This document shows, piece after piece, positions 7,307 to 8,075 of a stretch of DNA of 8,075 bases. Both the position numbers and the translations under genes were made by a program. This DNA is from CAZMGG01 sp964565715. Its GTDB lineage: Bacteria > Planctomycetota > UBA1135 > UBA2386. Location: contig CAZMGG010000194.1 in assembly GCA_964565715.1 (NCBI GenBank), forward strand, positions 1-8,075, given 5' to 3'. The notes under the pieces are model-generated. The model saw only the letters and a list, made by a program, of their open reading frames with translations. It ran no database searches and was not told the origin of the DNA. Numbering within the stretch: the stretch's first letter is position 1; every line of letters starts with the position of its first letter.

Positions 7307-8075
7307 GCCATCCAACTGCTGCCGAGACGCGGCAGATCACCTACGACGACGGCGTCGTCCGCGGCTTCGTCTGGGCCTCGGTCGCCTGGGGCCTGATCGG
7401 GATGCTGGTGGGGCTGCTGGCGGCCCTGCAGATGACCTTCCCGGCCCTGAACACGGAGCTGCCCTGGCTGTCGTTCGGCCGCATCCGGCCGCTGCACACC
7501 AATGCGGTCATCTTCGCCCTGGTGGGCAACATGATGTTCGCCGGCGTCTATCACAGCTCGCAGCGGCTGCTGAAGACGCGGATGGCGTCGGATCTGCTGA
7601 GCCGCGTGCACCTCTGGGGCTGGCAGCTCATCGTGCTCGGCGCGGCGATCACGCTGCCGCTGGGCCTCAGCCAGGCCAAGGAGTACTCCGAGCTGGAGTG
7701 GCCGCTCGACCTCCTGGTGGTCGTGGTCTGGGTCGCGTTCGCGGTGAACTACTTCTGGACCCTGGCGATCCGCAACGAGCGCAACCTCTACGTCGCCATC
7801 TGGTTCTACATCTCGACGATCCTGACGGTGGCGGTGCTCTACATCGTCAACAACCTGTCGCTGCCGGTCTCGGCGGGCAAGAGCTACGGCGTGTTCAGCG
7901 GCGCGCAGGACGCCCTCACCCAGTGGTGGTATGGCCACAACGCCGTCGCCTTCTTCCTGACGACGCCGATCCTAGGGATCATGTACTACTATCTGCCGAA
8001 GGCGGCGGAACGACCGGTCTACAGCTACCGGCTGTCGATCGTCCACTTCTGGGCCCTGGTGTTCATCTACATCTG
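7303..8075 (+). CDS. ccoN: CcoN, catalytic subunit I of cbb3-type cytochrome c oxidase, N-terminal part
   Basis: The first 257 residues of a protein usually near 470-500 are present; the gene runs off the right edge in frame. Characteristic CcoN features are in order: RPLH65TNAVIFALVGN with the low-spin heme b ligand His65; AKEYSELEWPLD, the conserved acidic loop near the calcium/heme propionate site; WWYGH212NAVAFFLT with the first CuB ligand His212; and HFWALVFIYI, where Tyr256 corresponds to the tyrosine cross-linked to a CuB histidine in C-type oxidases. The paired CuB histidines (GPHH) should lie just beyond the edge. The enzyme reduces oxygen to water with high affinity and pumps protons in the cytoplasmic membrane. 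The start at 7303 is supported by GGAG at 7291-7294 and the ATGA overlap with ccoS. The oxidase partners (ccoO, ccoP) are presumably downstream; that is inference. Confidence 0.97.
   Translation, partial: MSHPTAAETRQITYDDGVVRGFVWASVAWGLIGMLVGLLAALQMTFPALNTELPWLSFGRIRPLHTNAVIFALVGNMMFAGVYHSSQRLLKTRMASDLLSRVHLWGWQLIVLGAAITLPLGLSQAKEYSELEWPLDLLVVVVWVAFAVNYFWTLAIRNERNLYVAIWFYISTILTVAVLYIVNNLSLPVSAGKSYGVFSGAQDALTQWWYGHNAVAFFLTTPILGIMYYYLPKAAERPVYSYRLSIVHFWALVFIYI

Noticed and set aside
6979..7938. 319-codon open frame antisense to ccoS and ccoN
   Set aside because: Composition typical of a shadow frame, and the opposite strand encodes conserved oxidase proteins.

Overview
The window is a very GC-rich, densely coding bacterial chromosome segment. 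The taxon cannot be fixed from sequence alone. My best guess is Planctomycetota or another aerobic or microaerobic high-GC lineage. This rests mainly on the secreted kelch-type protein, whose C-terminal 'FGxGCPG ... GMPGC' domain is a module I associate with planctomycete extracellular proteins; treat it as inference. No RNA genes, CRISPR arrays, insertion sequences or phage genes are visible.

Layout, left to right. Positions 1-173 (+) hold the last 56 codons of a ClpB-type AAA+ disaggregase. Positions 236-1594 (+) encode a secreted six-repeat kelch beta-propeller protein. It converges, with a 17-bp spacer, on a minus-strand set of three genes read right to left: a DsbD/SafE-like membrane protein (4681-4037), an endonuclease/exonuclease/phosphatase (EEP) family protein (3969-3160), and a diheme cytochrome c fused to an ethylbenzene-dehydrogenase-gamma-like heme-binding domain (3150-1612). 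Reading rightward from the same point is the cbb3 (C-type heme-copper) oxidase cluster: the copper-exporting P-type ATPase ccoI (4680-7094), the small assembly protein ccoS (7091-7306), and the 5' part of the catalytic subunit ccoN (7303 to the window end). The last three genes overlap through ATGA start/stop junctions, which indicates translational coupling.

Functional picture. CcoI moves copper across the membrane for the CuB centre. CcoS is needed for cofactor insertion into CcoN. The divergent SafE-like protein, with a Cys-x-x-Met-Cys motif, fits a role in copper or thiol handling for the same assembly. The downstream multiheme cytochrome is a plausible electron carrier linked to the oxidase. 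The EEP gene has no obvious tie to respiration. The two transcription units meet head to head with essentially no intergenic space: the ATG codons of ccoI and the SafE-like gene can overlap by two bases on opposite strands.

No wholly new system is evident. The items most worth a second look are the triple-heme-domain cytochrome next to the oxidase genes, the cysteine-rich CcoS variant, the overlapping divergent start codons, and the internally duplicated propeller gene with its uncharacterised C-terminal domain.
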